The position numbers and the translations under genes were made by a program. Shown one piece after another: positions 7,754 to 16,002 of a stretch of 64,000 nucleotides of DNA. The DNA comes from UBA7803 sp040219935 (GTDB lineage: Bacteria > Pseudomonadota > Gammaproteobacteria > Pseudomonadales > Azotimanducaceae). The notes beneath the pieces are model-generated. The model made no database searches and was not told the origin of the DNA. It saw only the letters and a list, made by a program, of their open reading frames with translations. Location: contig JAVJUA010000083.1 of the NCBI GenBank assembly GCA_040219935.1, positions 1 through 64,000 on the forward strand, read 5' to 3'. The number at the start of each line of letters is the position of its first letter. The first letter of the stretch is position 1.

Positions 7754-9949
7754 TCAGCGCGAAGCGCTAACCGGCGCTGCGCTGCCGTTCGCCGCCGGCG
7801 CTTCGGTCGTGGCCGCCTGGACCATGGGTAGCTGCACCATGATCGCCACCCCCGAGCCATCCGCCAGGTTCACAGCGCGTACGAAGCCGCCGTGGTGTTC
7901 GGCGATCACGCGCACCACATACAGGCCGAGCCCGAAGTGCAGCCGGTTCTGCGGGCCGCGATGGCTCACCATGGAGTCGAACAGCGACTTCTCGGCCTTT
8001 TCCGGCAGGGTCGGGCCGCGGTTGGCCACGGTGATCTGGAGCTGGTCGCGATAGGTGTCGAGCTGCACCTTGATGGGGCTGTTGGCGCGGTGGAAGTCGA
8101 TGGCGTTGTCGATGATCTTGTCGAGGAGCTGCTCGATCCGGTAGTCGGAGACGTTGGCGAACACCGGCCGCCCCGGCCCGCGGTAGATGAACTCGCAGGT
8201 CTTGTGGGTGATGCGGCAGTTGGCCACGTAGTTCTCGATCAGCTTGGCGATGTCGATGACCTCGCGCTCCTCGGCCTCGAGAGACTCCTCCAGGTTGGCG
8301 GCGTCGGCCAGGTTCTGCACGATCACGCCGATCCGCATCACGCCGCGCTTGGCGCTCTCCAGGTACTTGCTGTCGCGCACCTCCGGGTTCTCCTCGGCCA
8401 GGTTCTGCAGCGACGTCGACAGGGTGTTGAGCGGGTTGTTGATCTCGTGGCGCAGGGTGCGCGGCATGCTCTCCAGGAAGTTGTTGTGCTGCTGCAGCTT
8501 CGACAGCATGTTGGAGACGCTGCGCGCCAGATCGCCGATCTCGTCGCCGGCGTTCATCTCCCGCTGCAGCTCGCCGATGCGCAGGCGGCCGTACTCGTCG
8601 ATGGCGCCGGAGGCTTCGCGGCGCAGGCTGCGGATCCGCCAGGCGAGGCGCGCCGCGAAGGCGAGCAGGGCGATGAACACGGCGAACAGGCTGACGATGG
8701 AGACCAGAATCACCTGCTGCAGCGCTTCGCGCTGGAAGCTCAGGATCTCGTTGATGTTCTGCTCGACCACCACGGTGCCGATCACCTTGCCCCGGGAGAC
8801 GATGGGGTGGGCGGCCATGATTACCTCCTGCTCTTCCGACAGGCTGCGGCGCAGCGCCAGCGGGTCGCCGGTCAGCGAGCTGGCGATCACGGCCTCCGCC
8901 GTCGACTGGGAGTTCTCGATCAGCGCCCGGCGCGGCTCCCAGGGCTCGCCGGTGATCAGCCGGTGCACCCACGGCCGCATCTGCGCGAACCAGCCCTGCA
9001 GGATGCGCACGGCTTCGTGGTCGTCGTCCGGCGGCGGCGGCGTGGTGTTGCTGCCGGTCTCGGCGCGCACGCGCTTCTGCGGGTCGATGACCAGGATGCG
9101 GGCACCCGAGTAGCCGAGGCCCTGGATGATGTTCAGCACCTCGGGCGAGCGCAGCACCACCAGGTTGAAGCTCTCCTTGCCCGCCGTCGGCAGGGTCTGG
9201 GTGGTGCGCCGGACGGTGCGGGCCACCGGATCGTCGACGTCGACGAAGGCGAGCCCGAAGTAGCGGGACGAGCCGAGCATGGCGAGCGGCATGCGGAACT
9301 CGAGCCGGAATCCCTGTTCGGTCTCCTCCATGTGGCCCTGTAGCTGGTTGCTCGGCGTGCCGCCGGTGGCGTAGCGCCAGTCGGCGTCCATCTCGTAGGC
9401 GGTGACCACGCCCGGTTCCGAGGCGGTGAGCGTCATGCGGCCGTCGTCGCCGTTGGTCTGGATGTAGCGCAGCCGCACATGGTCGGCATTGTCGAGGCGC
9501 AGATGCTCCGGGCTGCGGTACACCCGGTCGCCATCGATGACGTCCATGAACACGTAGAGCTGGCCGCCGCGCTCGCCGAGCAGCAGTTTGAAGTCGCCGT
9601 CCTGGTTGCCGCTGTCGCTGCCGAAGCTCAGGGTCGACTCGATCAGGCCCTCGCCCCAGTCCTCGACGCGGCCGTCGAGGCGCACGGCATTCTGCAGCGG
9701 GTGGGCGTACAGGCTCTCGAAGTCCTCCAGGGAGACGGGCAGGTCGTTGAACAGGTCTTCCCGACCGTTGAACAGCGTCGAGATGCCTTCCGCGGTCAGA
9801 AGCTGGGCGTTCGACTGGCCCTGGATCAGCAGCCGCTCCATCTCCACGAGCTGGCGGTAGCTGAACCAGGGCACCATCAGCAGGGTCAGCCCCAGCAGCA
9901 TGATCTTGGTGCCGAGGCGCGGCCCGCGGATGCGCCGGAGCAGCTTCAT
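7754..9949 (-). CDS. Sensor histidine kinase, dedicated-sortase-system type
   Basis: A 731-residue membrane kinase. It has a first membrane segment at about residues 17-35, then a large periplasmic region of about 370 residues that includes a carbohydrate-binding-like beta domain with VRLDGRVEDWGE, then a second membrane segment around 410-435, a HAMP-like linker, and the HisKA dimerisation helix with phospho-acceptor His501 (TLRHEINNPLN). The HATPase domain has LLDKIIDNAIDF and FGLGLYVV. The architecture and the adjacent regulator resemble the histidine kinase paired with marine proteobacterial dedicated sortases, but no sortase or LPXTG target lies in this window. It begins 19 bases after the regulator gene and is co-transcribed with it. 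Confidence 0.88.
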   Translation of the reverse strand: MKLLRRIRGPRLGTKIMLLGLTLLMVPWFSYRQLVEMERLLIQGQSNAQLLTAEGISTLFNGREDLFNDLPVSLEDFESLYAHPLQNAVRLDGRVEDWGEGLIESTLSFGSDSGNQDGDFKLLLGERGGQLYVFMDVIDGDRVYRSPEHLRLDNADHVRLRYIQTNGDDGRMTLTASEPGVVTAYEMDADWRYATGGTPSNQLQGHMEETEQGFRLEFRMPLAMLGSSRYFGLAFVDVDDPVARTVRRTTQTLPTAGKESFNLVVLRSPEVLNIIQGLGYSGARILVIDPQKRVRAETGSNTTPPPPDDDHEAVRILQGWFAQMRPWVHRLITGEPWEPRRALIENSQSTAEAVIASSLTGDPLALRRSLSEEQEVIMAAHPIVSRGKVIGTVVVEQNINEILSFQREALQQVILVSIVSLFAVFIALLAFAARLAWRIRSLRREASGAIDEYGRLRIGELQREMNAGDEIGDLARSVSNMLSKLQQHNNFLESMPRTLRHEINNPLNTLSTSLQNLAEENPEVRDSKYLESAKRGVMRIGVIVQNLADAANLEESLEAEEREVIDIAKLIENYVANCRITHKTCEFIYRGPGRPVFANVSDYRIEQLLDKIIDNAIDFHRANSPIKVQLDTYRDQLQITVANRGPTLPEKAEKSLFDSMVSHRGPQNRLHFGLGLYVVRVIAEHHGGFVRAVNLADGSGVAIMVQLPMVQAATTEAPAANGSAAPVSASR

Positions 9950-9968
9950 GGCTCAGCGGCTCCCGCGC

Positions 9969-10676
9969 TCAAGCGTCGGTGGACCAGCGGTACCCATAGC
10001 CGTACTCGCTCTTGATGGCGGCGAAGTCCGGATCCACCTTCTCGAACTTCTTGCGGATGTTGCGCATGTGGGTGTTGATGGTGTTGTTGGTCACCAGGCT
10101 CTGCATGGTGGCGTTCATCAGCGTCTCGTAGCTCACCGCGTGGCCGGGCGCGCGCACCAGCTTGGCCAGCATGCGGAACTCGGTGCCCGACAGGTCGATG
10201 CGGTGTCCCTTCCAGGAGGCCAGCAGCGCATCCTGGTCGAGCACCAGATCACCGATGCGCTTGGCGGTCGGGCTGTCGCGCACGCCGTCCTGCTCGGCGC
10301 GCACCTCGTTGATGCGCAGCAGCGACGAGATCCGCTCGGCCAGATAATCGAGGCTGATGGGCTTGGGCAGGTAGTCCCAGGCACCCAGCCGCAGACCCGA
10401 GATCTTGTCGATCTCGTTGATGCGCTCGGTGAGGAAGATCACCGGCAGGCTCGGCGCGCGGGTCAGCACGTCGCGGCAGAGCTGAAAGCCGGCGTCTACC
10501 TCCTCGCCGAGGATGATGTCCAGAATCACCAGATCGGGCAGGGCCTGGCTGAAGCCTTCCAGCGCCTCCTCGCGGCTGCCGTAGGCGGCCACCTGGTAGC
10601 CCTTCTTGGTGATGGCATCGGCGTAGTTGGCCCGCTGGTCCGGGTCGTCCTCGACGATGGCGATGGTTTTGGCCAT
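9969..10676 (-). CDS. OmpR-type response regulator, partner of the sortase-type kinase
   Basis: A 235-residue cytoplasmic DNA-binding regulator. The receiver domain (1-120) has the acidic pair in AIVEDDP, the phosphorylated Asp53 in VILDIILG, and the Lys in YLPKPISL. The C-terminal winged helix (about 140-235) has TEFRMLAKLVRAPGHAVS and ends in SEYGYGYRW. The frame is open further upstream, but the ATG at 10676 gives a start directly before the first receiver strand (AKTIAIVEDD). The receiver resembles the response regulator associated with proteobacterial dedicated sortase systems. It is first in a two-gene unit with the kinase. Confidence 0.92.
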   Translation of the reverse strand: MAKTIAIVEDDPDQRANYADAITKKGYQVAAYGSREEALEGFSQALPDLVILDIILGEEVDAGFQLCRDVLTRAPSLPVIFLTERINEIDKISGLRLGAWDYLPKPISLDYLAERISSLLRINEVRAEQDGVRDSPTAKRIGDLVLDQDALLASWKGHRIDLSGTEFRMLAKLVRAPGHAVSYETLMNATMQSLVTNNTINTHMRNIRKKFEKVDPDFAAIKSEYGYGYRWSTDA

Positions 10677-10829
10677 CCAGCTCCGTCCTGATCGGGTTCG
10701 CGCGGATTCTAGCGTCTCCGGGTCCACGGCGGTAAGGGTCGCCGCATCCATCGTTTCTCCATGATCTGCCTGACGGTGCTCCACGATTCGTGCAGCCTGT
10801 CCGCATTGCCGCGCGCTTTAATATGGGTC

Positions 10830-11009
10830 ATGAGAGAGTCCATCCCGCAATCAAACGGCTACGGCGATCACGCGATCGGCGAGTTAGGTCTGAATCTGGG
10901 CGATCTGGTTCCCTTCGAGCTCGACGGCGAGACCCTCAAGCTCGATGAGAACTTCACCGACGCCGAGATTCACGGCCCGCCCTCCGCCTGGGAAGGCGTC
11001 GAGGTCTGA
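10830..11009 (+). CDS. Short acidic hypothetical protein
   Basis: A 59-residue open frame starting MRESIPQSNGYGDHAIG and ending HGPPSAWEGVEV. It is acidic, with a run of Asp/Glu in the second half, no membrane segment and no motif I recognise. Codon choice looks coding, with mainly G or C in third positions, and it sits alone in a region that would otherwise be a 450-base gap. The function is unknown. It is divergent from the response regulator and about 116 bases upstream of pnuC in the same direction. Confidence 0.55.
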   Translation: MRESIPQSNGYGDHAIGELGLNLGDLVPFELDGETLKLDENFTDAEIHGPPSAWEGVEV

Positions 11010-11125
11010 GCCGCCGCGCGTGTGAGCGGCGCCCACCGCGCCGCCATGGGCGCCTTTGACTTTCTCCAGAGCACCGTTAAGGTAGCCGCTGGCTTCACCA
11101 CTGCCGGCCGGTACGCCCCTTCTCC

Positions 11126-11737
11126 TTGGAATCGCTCCTAACCACCCTGCAGGGCATGGCCTGGCTCGAGCTCACCGGCCTGATCTCGGGCCTGCTGTGC
11201 GTCTGGCTGCTGATCCGGCAGAGCATCTGGACCTTTCCCATCGGCCTGATCTACGCGGCAGTATCGGTGGCGGTCTTTCTGACCGCGCGCCTGTATGCCG
11301 ACGTGCTGCTCTCCGGCTACTACCTGATCATGAACGCCTACGGCTGGTACTTCTGGCTGTACGGGGCACCCTGGCGGCGCACCCGGGACGACGCCCTGGC
11401 GGTGACCTTCATGCCGGCGCGCACGCGCTGGTGGCTGGCAGCCGTGGTCGCGCTGGCCACCGCCGTCATGGGCTGGCTGCTGGACACCCGCACCGACGCC
11501 GAGCTCGCCTACTGGAACAGCGCCACCACCACCATGAGCTTCGCGGCCATGTGGATGACGGCGCGCAAGTACATCGACAACTGGGTGGTCTGGCTGGTGG
11601 TGGACGTGCTCGCCACCGGCATCTACCTGGCGCGCGGCATCGAGTTCTATGCCCTGCTGTACGCCGTCTACCTGTTCATGGCCGTGCTGGGCTGGCGTGC
11701 CTGGCGGCAGAGCATGACGACCACGGTGCCGGTATGA
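11126..11737 (+). CDS. pnuC: PnuC-family nicotinamide riboside transporter
   Basis: A 203-residue inner-membrane protein with about seven hydrophobic segments and the PnuC fold, including WTFPIGLIYAAVSV near residue 37 and the NAYGWYFWLYG motif near residue 72, which is typical of PnuC/PnuT vitamin transporters. The partner gene directly after it encodes a NadR-like P-loop kinase, so nicotinamide riboside is the most likely substrate; the kinase traps it as NMN. The start is a TTG at 11126, giving an N-terminal extension like family members; an ATG at 11156 is the alternative. It overlaps the next gene by four bases (ATGA). Confidence 0.87.
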   Translation: MESLLTTLQGMAWLELTGLISGLLCVWLLIRQSIWTFPIGLIYAAVSVAVFLTARLYADVLLSGYYLIMNAYGWYFWLYGAPWRRTRDDALAVTFMPARTRWWLAAVVALATAVMGWLLDTRTDAELAYWNSATTTMSFAAMWMTARKYIDNWVVWLVVDVLATGIYLARGIEFYALLYAVYLFMAVLGWRAWRQSMTTTVPV

Positions 11738-12240
11738 GCCGGGTGGTCTGCGTCACCGGCACGGAGTGCACCGGCAAGACCACCCTGTCTCGTGCTCTGG
11801 CCGAGCGCCTGGGGGCGCCGCTGGTCACCGAGGTGGCGCGAGACTATCTGACCGGCCGCAGCGGCTACGACCGCGCCGACGTGCTGGCCATCGCCCGGGC
11901 GCAGCTGGCGGCGGAAGACGCGGCGCTGGCCGATGCCGACGTAATCGTCGCCGACACCGACCTCAGCGTCATTCAGGTGTGGTGGCAGGAGAAGTACGGC
12001 GATCTGGACCCGTGGCTGGCCGATGCCCTGGCGCGCCGCTCGCCGCGCCTGTATCTGCTGACCCGTCCCGACATCGCCTGGGAGCCGGACCCGCTGCGCG
12101 AGTCCCCCCACGACCGCGACCGGCTGCATCGCCGCTACCAGGCGGTTCTGGCGGAGTCGCCGCACCCGTTCGTCGAGATCGCCGGGCTCGGTGAGGCGCG
12201 GCTGCGCCAGGCGCTGACGGCGCTGGGCCTCAAGCCGTGA
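11734..12240 (+). CDS. NadR-like nicotinamide riboside kinase (AAA P-loop ATPase)
   Basis: A 168-residue cytosolic kinase with the Walker A loop GTECTGKTT at residues 9-17 and a Walker-B-like VIVADTDLSV near residue 72. It matches the C-terminal ribosylnicotinamide kinase domain of NadR and lacks the NMN adenylyltransferase and repressor domains of the enterobacterial protein. It would phosphorylate nicotinamide riboside imported by the PnuC carrier to NMN for NAD salvage. It is translationally coupled to pnuC, and its end overlaps the convergent phosphotransferase gene by 11 bases. Confidence 0.85.
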   Translation: MSRVVCVTGTECTGKTTLSRALAERLGAPLVTEVARDYLTGRSGYDRADVLAIARAQLAAEDAALADADVIVADTDLSVIQVWWQEKYGDLDPWLADALARRSPRLYLLTRPDIAWEPDPLRESPHDRDRLHRRYQAVLAESPHPFVEIAGLGEARLRQALTALGLKP

Positions 12241-13060
12241 GCGCCTGCAGTGCCGCCGCGCCCAGGCGGCTCTGCTCGACGATCTCGGGGCGGTCGTTGC
12301 CGGCGGCGATCTCGGCCATGGCCCAGGCGGTTTCCCGCAGCCAGAACCCGACCTGGCAGGCCTGCAGCCGCTCCGGCGCTGCATCGGCGCCCAGATAGCC
12401 GCGCGCCCAGCCCGGCAGGTCGGCGGCCGGCGCGCCGGCGCCCTGATGCAGCACCACCAGATCGAACAGCGGGTCGTTCTGCCCGATCCACTCCCAGTCG
12501 AGCGTCGTCCAGCCGTCGGCGCCGAGGATCACGTTCCAGGGGTTCAGGTCGTTGTGACAGGTGGTCCAGGCGGGCGGCGCCCAGCGGGTGCGATCCGCCA
12601 GGCGCGCCAGCCAGGTGGGCGGTGCGGCGGCGGCCAGGTGGGCCCGGGCCTGCGCCACCGGATCGTAGCGGCGAGCCACCGCGGGCATGGTGCGGTGCAG
12701 GGCGCGCAGGTAGTCGATCAGCACCCCCGGCTCGGCATCGATGTCGGCCAGCAGGCGGCCGGGCACCCAGCGCGAGATCATGTGGCCGGTGGCCGTGTCC
12801 TCGGCAATCACCGCCGGCAGGCCCGGCAGTCGGCTGGCATAGACCCGGGCCTCCAGGGCACGGTCGATGAAGGCGTGGGTCTGGCCCGAGTTGCTGCCCC
12901 GGGGGGCGCGCAGCACGTAGTGCTCGCCGCCGTACTCGAAGCGGTAGTTGTCGTTGCTGTAGCCGCCTTCCAGGTACAGAAAGCCTGACAGCGCCGCCGG
13001 GTCCCAGTCCGGGCGCAGGCGCAGCACGTGATCGCGAAGTGAGGCGGTGGCCGTGGTCAT
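12230..13060 (-). CDS. APH/choline kinase-family phosphotransferase
   Basis: A 276-residue cytosolic kinase of the aminoglycoside phosphotransferase/choline kinase fold. Visible motifs are the catalytic loop CHNDLNPWNVIL, with the catalytic Asp and the metal-binding Asn, and the following TLDWEWIG motif with the DFG-equivalent Asp. The N-terminal lobe has YSNDNYRFEYGGEHYVLR with the ATP-binding Lys position replaced by a basic region. Small-molecule targets in this family include choline, ethanolamine, thiamine and homoserine. The neighbouring vitamin uptake genes make a vitamin or amino-alcohol substrate possible, but this is inference only. Confidence 0.82.
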   Translation of the reverse strand: MTTATASLRDHVLRLRPDWDPAALSGFLYLEGGYSNDNYRFEYGGEHYVLRAPRGSNSGQTHAFIDRALEARVYASRLPGLPAVIAEDTATGHMISRWVPGRLLADIDAEPGVLIDYLRALHRTMPAVARRYDPVAQARAHLAAAAPPTWLARLADRTRWAPPAWTTCHNDLNPWNVILGADGWTTLDWEWIGQNDPLFDLVVLHQGAGAPAADLPGWARGYLGADAAPERLQACQVGFWLRETAWAMAEIAAGNDRPEIVEQSRLGAAALQALTA

Positions 13061-13093
13061 GGCCGCAAGGCTGCCAAAGCCGCGGCCCGGACG

Positions 13094-13852
13094 CTACTGC
13101 ACGCCCACCACGAAGCCCAGGGTGGGCCCGATCTCGGCGTTGACCACCAGGTCGGCCAGCGGGTCCAGCGGAGTCTCCTCGCGGTTGACGATGGCGAGTC
13201 CGGCGCCCCGGCGCTTGGCGTACTCAGGGAAGCCGGCGGCCGGATACACCACCAGCGACGACCCCACCACGATGCACAGGTCGCAGGCCTCGATCTCGGC
13301 CTGGGCCCGCGCCATGGCCGCTTCCGGCATGGCCTGGCCGAAGGAGATGGTGGCCGACTTGATAATGCCGCCGCAGCGGCTGCAGGGGTCGACCCGCGAC
13401 AGGCGCCGGAACTGGGCCTCCAGGTCGGCCATCTCGTAGCGCAGGGTGCACGACAGGCAGGTGGCGTAGCTGGCGTTGCCGTGCAGCTCGATCACCCGGT
13501 CGTCGGGGATGCCCGAGTTCTGATGCAGGTTGTCCACGTTCTGGGTGATCACGGCGCTGGCCTTGCCGCGGGCGATGAGCTCGGCGATGGCCCGGTGGCC
13601 GGTGTTGGGCCTGGCGCGCTCCATGGCCCGGTCGCCCTCGAAGCGGCGCCGCCAGGATTCCTGGCGCACGCTGTCGCTGGCCATGAAGTCCTGGAACGGA
13701 ATCGGCTTGATCTTGGTCCACAGGCCGGTGCCGGCGCTGCGGTAGTCGGGTATGCCCGACTCGGTGCTGATGCCGGCGCCCGTGAAGAAGACGATGCGCT
13801 CGGCGGCGTCGACCAGGCGCCGCAGCCGCTCCGTTTCGCGCTCAGCGCCCAC
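13094..13852 (-). CDS. Sir2-family NAD-dependent protein deacylase (sirtuin)
   Basis: A sirtuin of about 252 residues that removes acyl groups from lysine while consuming NAD. It carries FTGAGISTESGIPDYRS for NAD binding, TQNVDNLH, the catalytic His in ELHGN, the zinc-ribbon pairs CLSC and CSRC, and the GSSLVVYPAA loop. The open frame runs upstream, but the long version adds about 30 residues that look like out-of-frame sequence of the neighbouring gene. The GTG at 13852, within the end of the alpha/beta hydrolase gene, gives a normal N-terminus. It probably belongs to the same minus-strand unit as the two genes upstream. Confidence 0.9.
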   Translation of the reverse strand: MGAERETERLRRLVDAAERIVFFTGAGISTESGIPDYRSAGTGLWTKIKPIPFQDFMASDSVRQESWRRRFEGDRAMERARPNTGHRAIAELIARGKASAVITQNVDNLHQNSGIPDDRVIELHGNASYATCLSCTLRYEMADLEAQFRRLSRVDPCSRCGGIIKSATISFGQAMPEAAMARAQAEIEACDLCIVVGSSLVVYPAAGFPEYAKRRGAGLAIVNREETPLDPLADLVVNAEIGPTLGFVVGVQ

Positions 13853-14642
13853 GCGCCAGCTCCAGCACCGACTCCACCACCCGTCCGGTCTGCTCGTAGG
13901 GCACCATGTGCCCGGCTTCCGGCACCAGATCCACCCGCGCATGGGGCAGCCGCGCGGCGAACGCCTCGGCGTAGGGCGGCGGGATCAGCCGGTCGCTCTC
14001 GCCCCAGACGATGCGGGTGCGGGCGTTGACCCGGTACAGGCGGTCAGCCAGACCCCGGTCGGGAATCGGGAACAGCAGCTTGCCCGCCATGCCCAGCCGC
14101 CGGGCGTTGCCCACCAGAAAGTCGGTGAGAAACTCCGGGTCGTTGAAGTCGCCGCCGGCGGACAGCAGGCCGCCGTGCCTGGCCGGGTCGTGCAGCAGCA
14201 GCTCCGGCAGCTCGTAGGGCAGGGCGGCGAACAGGTCGGTCACCGGGTGCTCGTCGAGCCAGAGGCCGGCGGGGCAGATCAGCACCAGATCGGTGACGCT
14301 GTCCGGCGCCAGCGCCGCCATCTCGGCCGCGATCATGCCGCCCATGGAGTGCCCCACCAGCAGCGGACGCTCGAGGCCGAGGGCGCGGCGCACGTCGTCG
14401 GCATGCAGGGTGACGTCGAGCATGGTACGCAGGTGGTCGGCGCCGTCGGAATCTTCGTACCCAGGCAGCAGCGGCGCGTGCACGGTGAAGTGCTGGGCCA
14501 AGGCCGCCAGGAAGGCGTCGTCCGGCAGCAGCCCGCCGGCGCCGTGCAGGAACAGCAGGTCGGGGCCGCGCCCGCCCTGGCGCACGCGGATGTGAAAGGT
14601 AACGCCGTGGGCGCCGGGCACCTCGATCACGCGGCTGTCCAT
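13842..14642 (-). CDS. Alpha/beta hydrolase
   Basis: A 266-residue alpha/beta-fold hydrolase with the oxyanion motif LFLHGAGG, the nucleophile elbow GHSMGG with the catalytic Ser, an acid in WGESDRL and the His in EAGHMVP. The reaction is not evident; C-C hydrolases, esterases and enol-lactonases share this layout. It overlaps the upstream LLM oxidoreductase gene by one base (TGATG) and the downstream sirtuin by about 11 bases. It is therefore co-expressed with the flavin monooxygenase, which suggests a shared catabolic step such as cleavage of an ester or ring-fission product. Confidence 0.88.
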   Translation of the reverse strand: MDSRVIEVPGAHGVTFHIRVRQGGRGPDLLFLHGAGGLLPDDAFLAALAQHFTVHAPLLPGYEDSDGADHLRTMLDVTLHADDVRRALGLERPLLVGHSMGGMIAAEMAALAPDSVTDLVLICPAGLWLDEHPVTDLFAALPYELPELLLHDPARHGGLLSAGGDFNDPEFLTDFLVGNARRLGMAGKLLFPIPDRGLADRLYRVNARTRIVWGESDRLIPPPYAEAFAARLPHARVDLVPEAGHMVPYEQTGRVVESVLELARGR

Positions 14643-15880
14643 CAGGCACCTCCCACGGCGGCGGCCCCTGCGCGGGGCGCGTGGCTGATCGGATGGATCC
14701 AGAAGCGGTCGTCGTCGGCATGCTCGGGCCAGACGTCGCGCAGCCGCGGCATCACCTCCTCGGCGAACAGCTTGGTCGAGCGCATGCACTTGTCCTTCGG
14801 CATGTCGCCGACGTGGATCAGGCAGAAGATGTTGCCGACCCTGAGCGTGGTGATGAGCTCGCGCATGCGCTCCACCACCGTGTCCGGGCTGCCGGCGATC
14901 ACGTAGCCGTCGTTCACCAGCTTGTCCCAGCTCATCTTCGACACGTCGCCCACCGCCTGACGCGTCATCTGCGAGGTGACGTTGGCCTGCAGGGTCTTGA
15001 CGGTGCGGTAGCCGGGGGCGTCGGCGAAGCCGGGGTAGACGTGCAGGCAGCGGTTGTAGAAGTAGTCGATGTGCTGCCGATAGTCGCGCTCGGCCTCGGC
15101 GTCGGTCTCTGCCACGACGATGGTCTGGGCGAAGCCGGCGCGGTAGGGCGACAGGTCTTTGCCGCGCTCCTCGACGCGGCGCCAGTAGCCGTCCATGAGC
15201 TGCCGGGCACGCTTGTAGCCCGAGAAGCTCAGGTAGCAGTACACGTAGTCGTAGTCGAGGCAGAAGTCGTAGGTCTCCAGCGACCCGCCGCCGGGAATGA
15301 AGATCGGCGGGTTCTTCTGAATCGGCTTCGGCCAGCAGTTGGCGTAGCGTAACTGGGTGTAGCGGCCGTTCCAGGCGAACGGCTCGTCCTCGGCCCAGCA
15401 CTTCATGATCAGGTCGTGGGCTTCCTTGTATTTCTCCCGGGTGAGCGCCGGAATCTGGCCGTAGCAGTAGTTGGTGTCCATGGACGTGCCCACCGGGAAC
15501 CCGGCCAGCAGGCGGCCGCCGGAGATGACGTCGAGCATGGCGAACTCTTCCGCCACCCGGATCGGCGGGTTGTACAGCGCGATGGAGTTGCCGAGCACCA
15601 CCAGCGCCGACTTCGACGTGCGCCGCGCCAGGGTGGCCGCCATGATGTTGGGGGACGGCATCAGCCCGTAGCCGTTGGCGTGGTGTTCGTTGACACCGAT
15701 GCCGTCGTAGCCGAGTTCCTCGGCGTACTCGAGCTCATCCAGATAGGTGTTGTAGAGCTCGTGCCCCTTCACCGGGTCATAGAGGCTCGACGGGATGTCC
15801 ACCCACACCGAACGGTGCTTCTCGCGGAAGTCGTCCGGCAGGTAGGGCCACGGCATGAGGTTGAACCAGGTGAATTTCAT
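14642..15880 (-). CDS. LLM-class flavin-dependent oxidoreductase
   Basis: A 412-residue protein of the bacterial luciferase-like monooxygenase fold. It starts MKFTWFNLMPWPYLPDDF and shows GVNEHH, the loop ISGGRLLAGFPVG, PIFIPGGGS and the substrate-side AGSPDTVVERM. Members use reduced FMN or F420 to oxidise aldehydes, ketones, terpenoids or steroids. A palindromic operator 23-36 bases upstream of its start matches the TetR-family KstR consensus, which suggests control by lipid or steroid intermediates. It is first in a unit with an alpha/beta hydrolase and a sirtuin. Confidence 0.88.
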   Translation of the reverse strand: MKFTWFNLMPWPYLPDDFREKHRSVWVDIPSSLYDPVKGHELYNTYLDELEYAEELGYDGIGVNEHHANGYGLMPSPNIMAATLARRTSKSALVVLGNSIALYNPPIRVAEEFAMLDVISGGRLLAGFPVGTSMDTNYCYGQIPALTREKYKEAHDLIMKCWAEDEPFAWNGRYTQLRYANCWPKPIQKNPPIFIPGGGSLETYDFCLDYDYVYCYLSFSGYKRARQLMDGYWRRVEERGKDLSPYRAGFAQTIVVAETDAEAERDYRQHIDYFYNRCLHVYPGFADAPGYRTVKTLQANVTSQMTRQAVGDVSKMSWDKLVNDGYVIAGSPDTVVERMRELITTLRVGNIFCLIHVGDMPKDKCMRSTKLFAEEVMPRLRDVWPEHADDDRFWIHPISHAPRAGAAAVGGA

Positions 15881-15902
15881 CGACCCTCCCCAAGGACGTT
15901 TG

Positions 15903-15916
15903 TAGAACCCGTTCTA
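15903..15916. promoter_or_regulatory. KstR-like TetR-family operator
   Basis: A perfect palindrome TAGAAC-CC-GTTCTA lies between the divergent LLM oxidoreductase and HCCA-isomerase-like genes, 23 bases before the LLM start. It fits the pattern TnnAACnnGTTnnA known for KstR-type regulators of lipid and sterol catabolism. No TetR gene is in the window, so the regulator is unknown. Confidence 0.55.
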
Positions 15917-16002
15917 AGGGGGACGGCCGGGGCGTGTCAATACGCCCGCGTGCTCAGCGCGCCTGCTCTACAATCGGGCGCACGATTCAGCGGAGCCCGG
16001 CC

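Noticed and set aside
7739..7771. Duplicated GAAGCGCTAAC and small GC hairpins between the MBL gene and the histidine kinase
   Set aside because: Two 11-base copies in 33 bases look like a local slip duplication; the hairpins are 5 bp with no T-tract, so I do not call a terminator.
11046..11141. 31-codon frame starting MGAFDFLQS before pnuC
   Set aside because: No ribosome site, it overlaps the likely pnuC start, and it is too short to judge.
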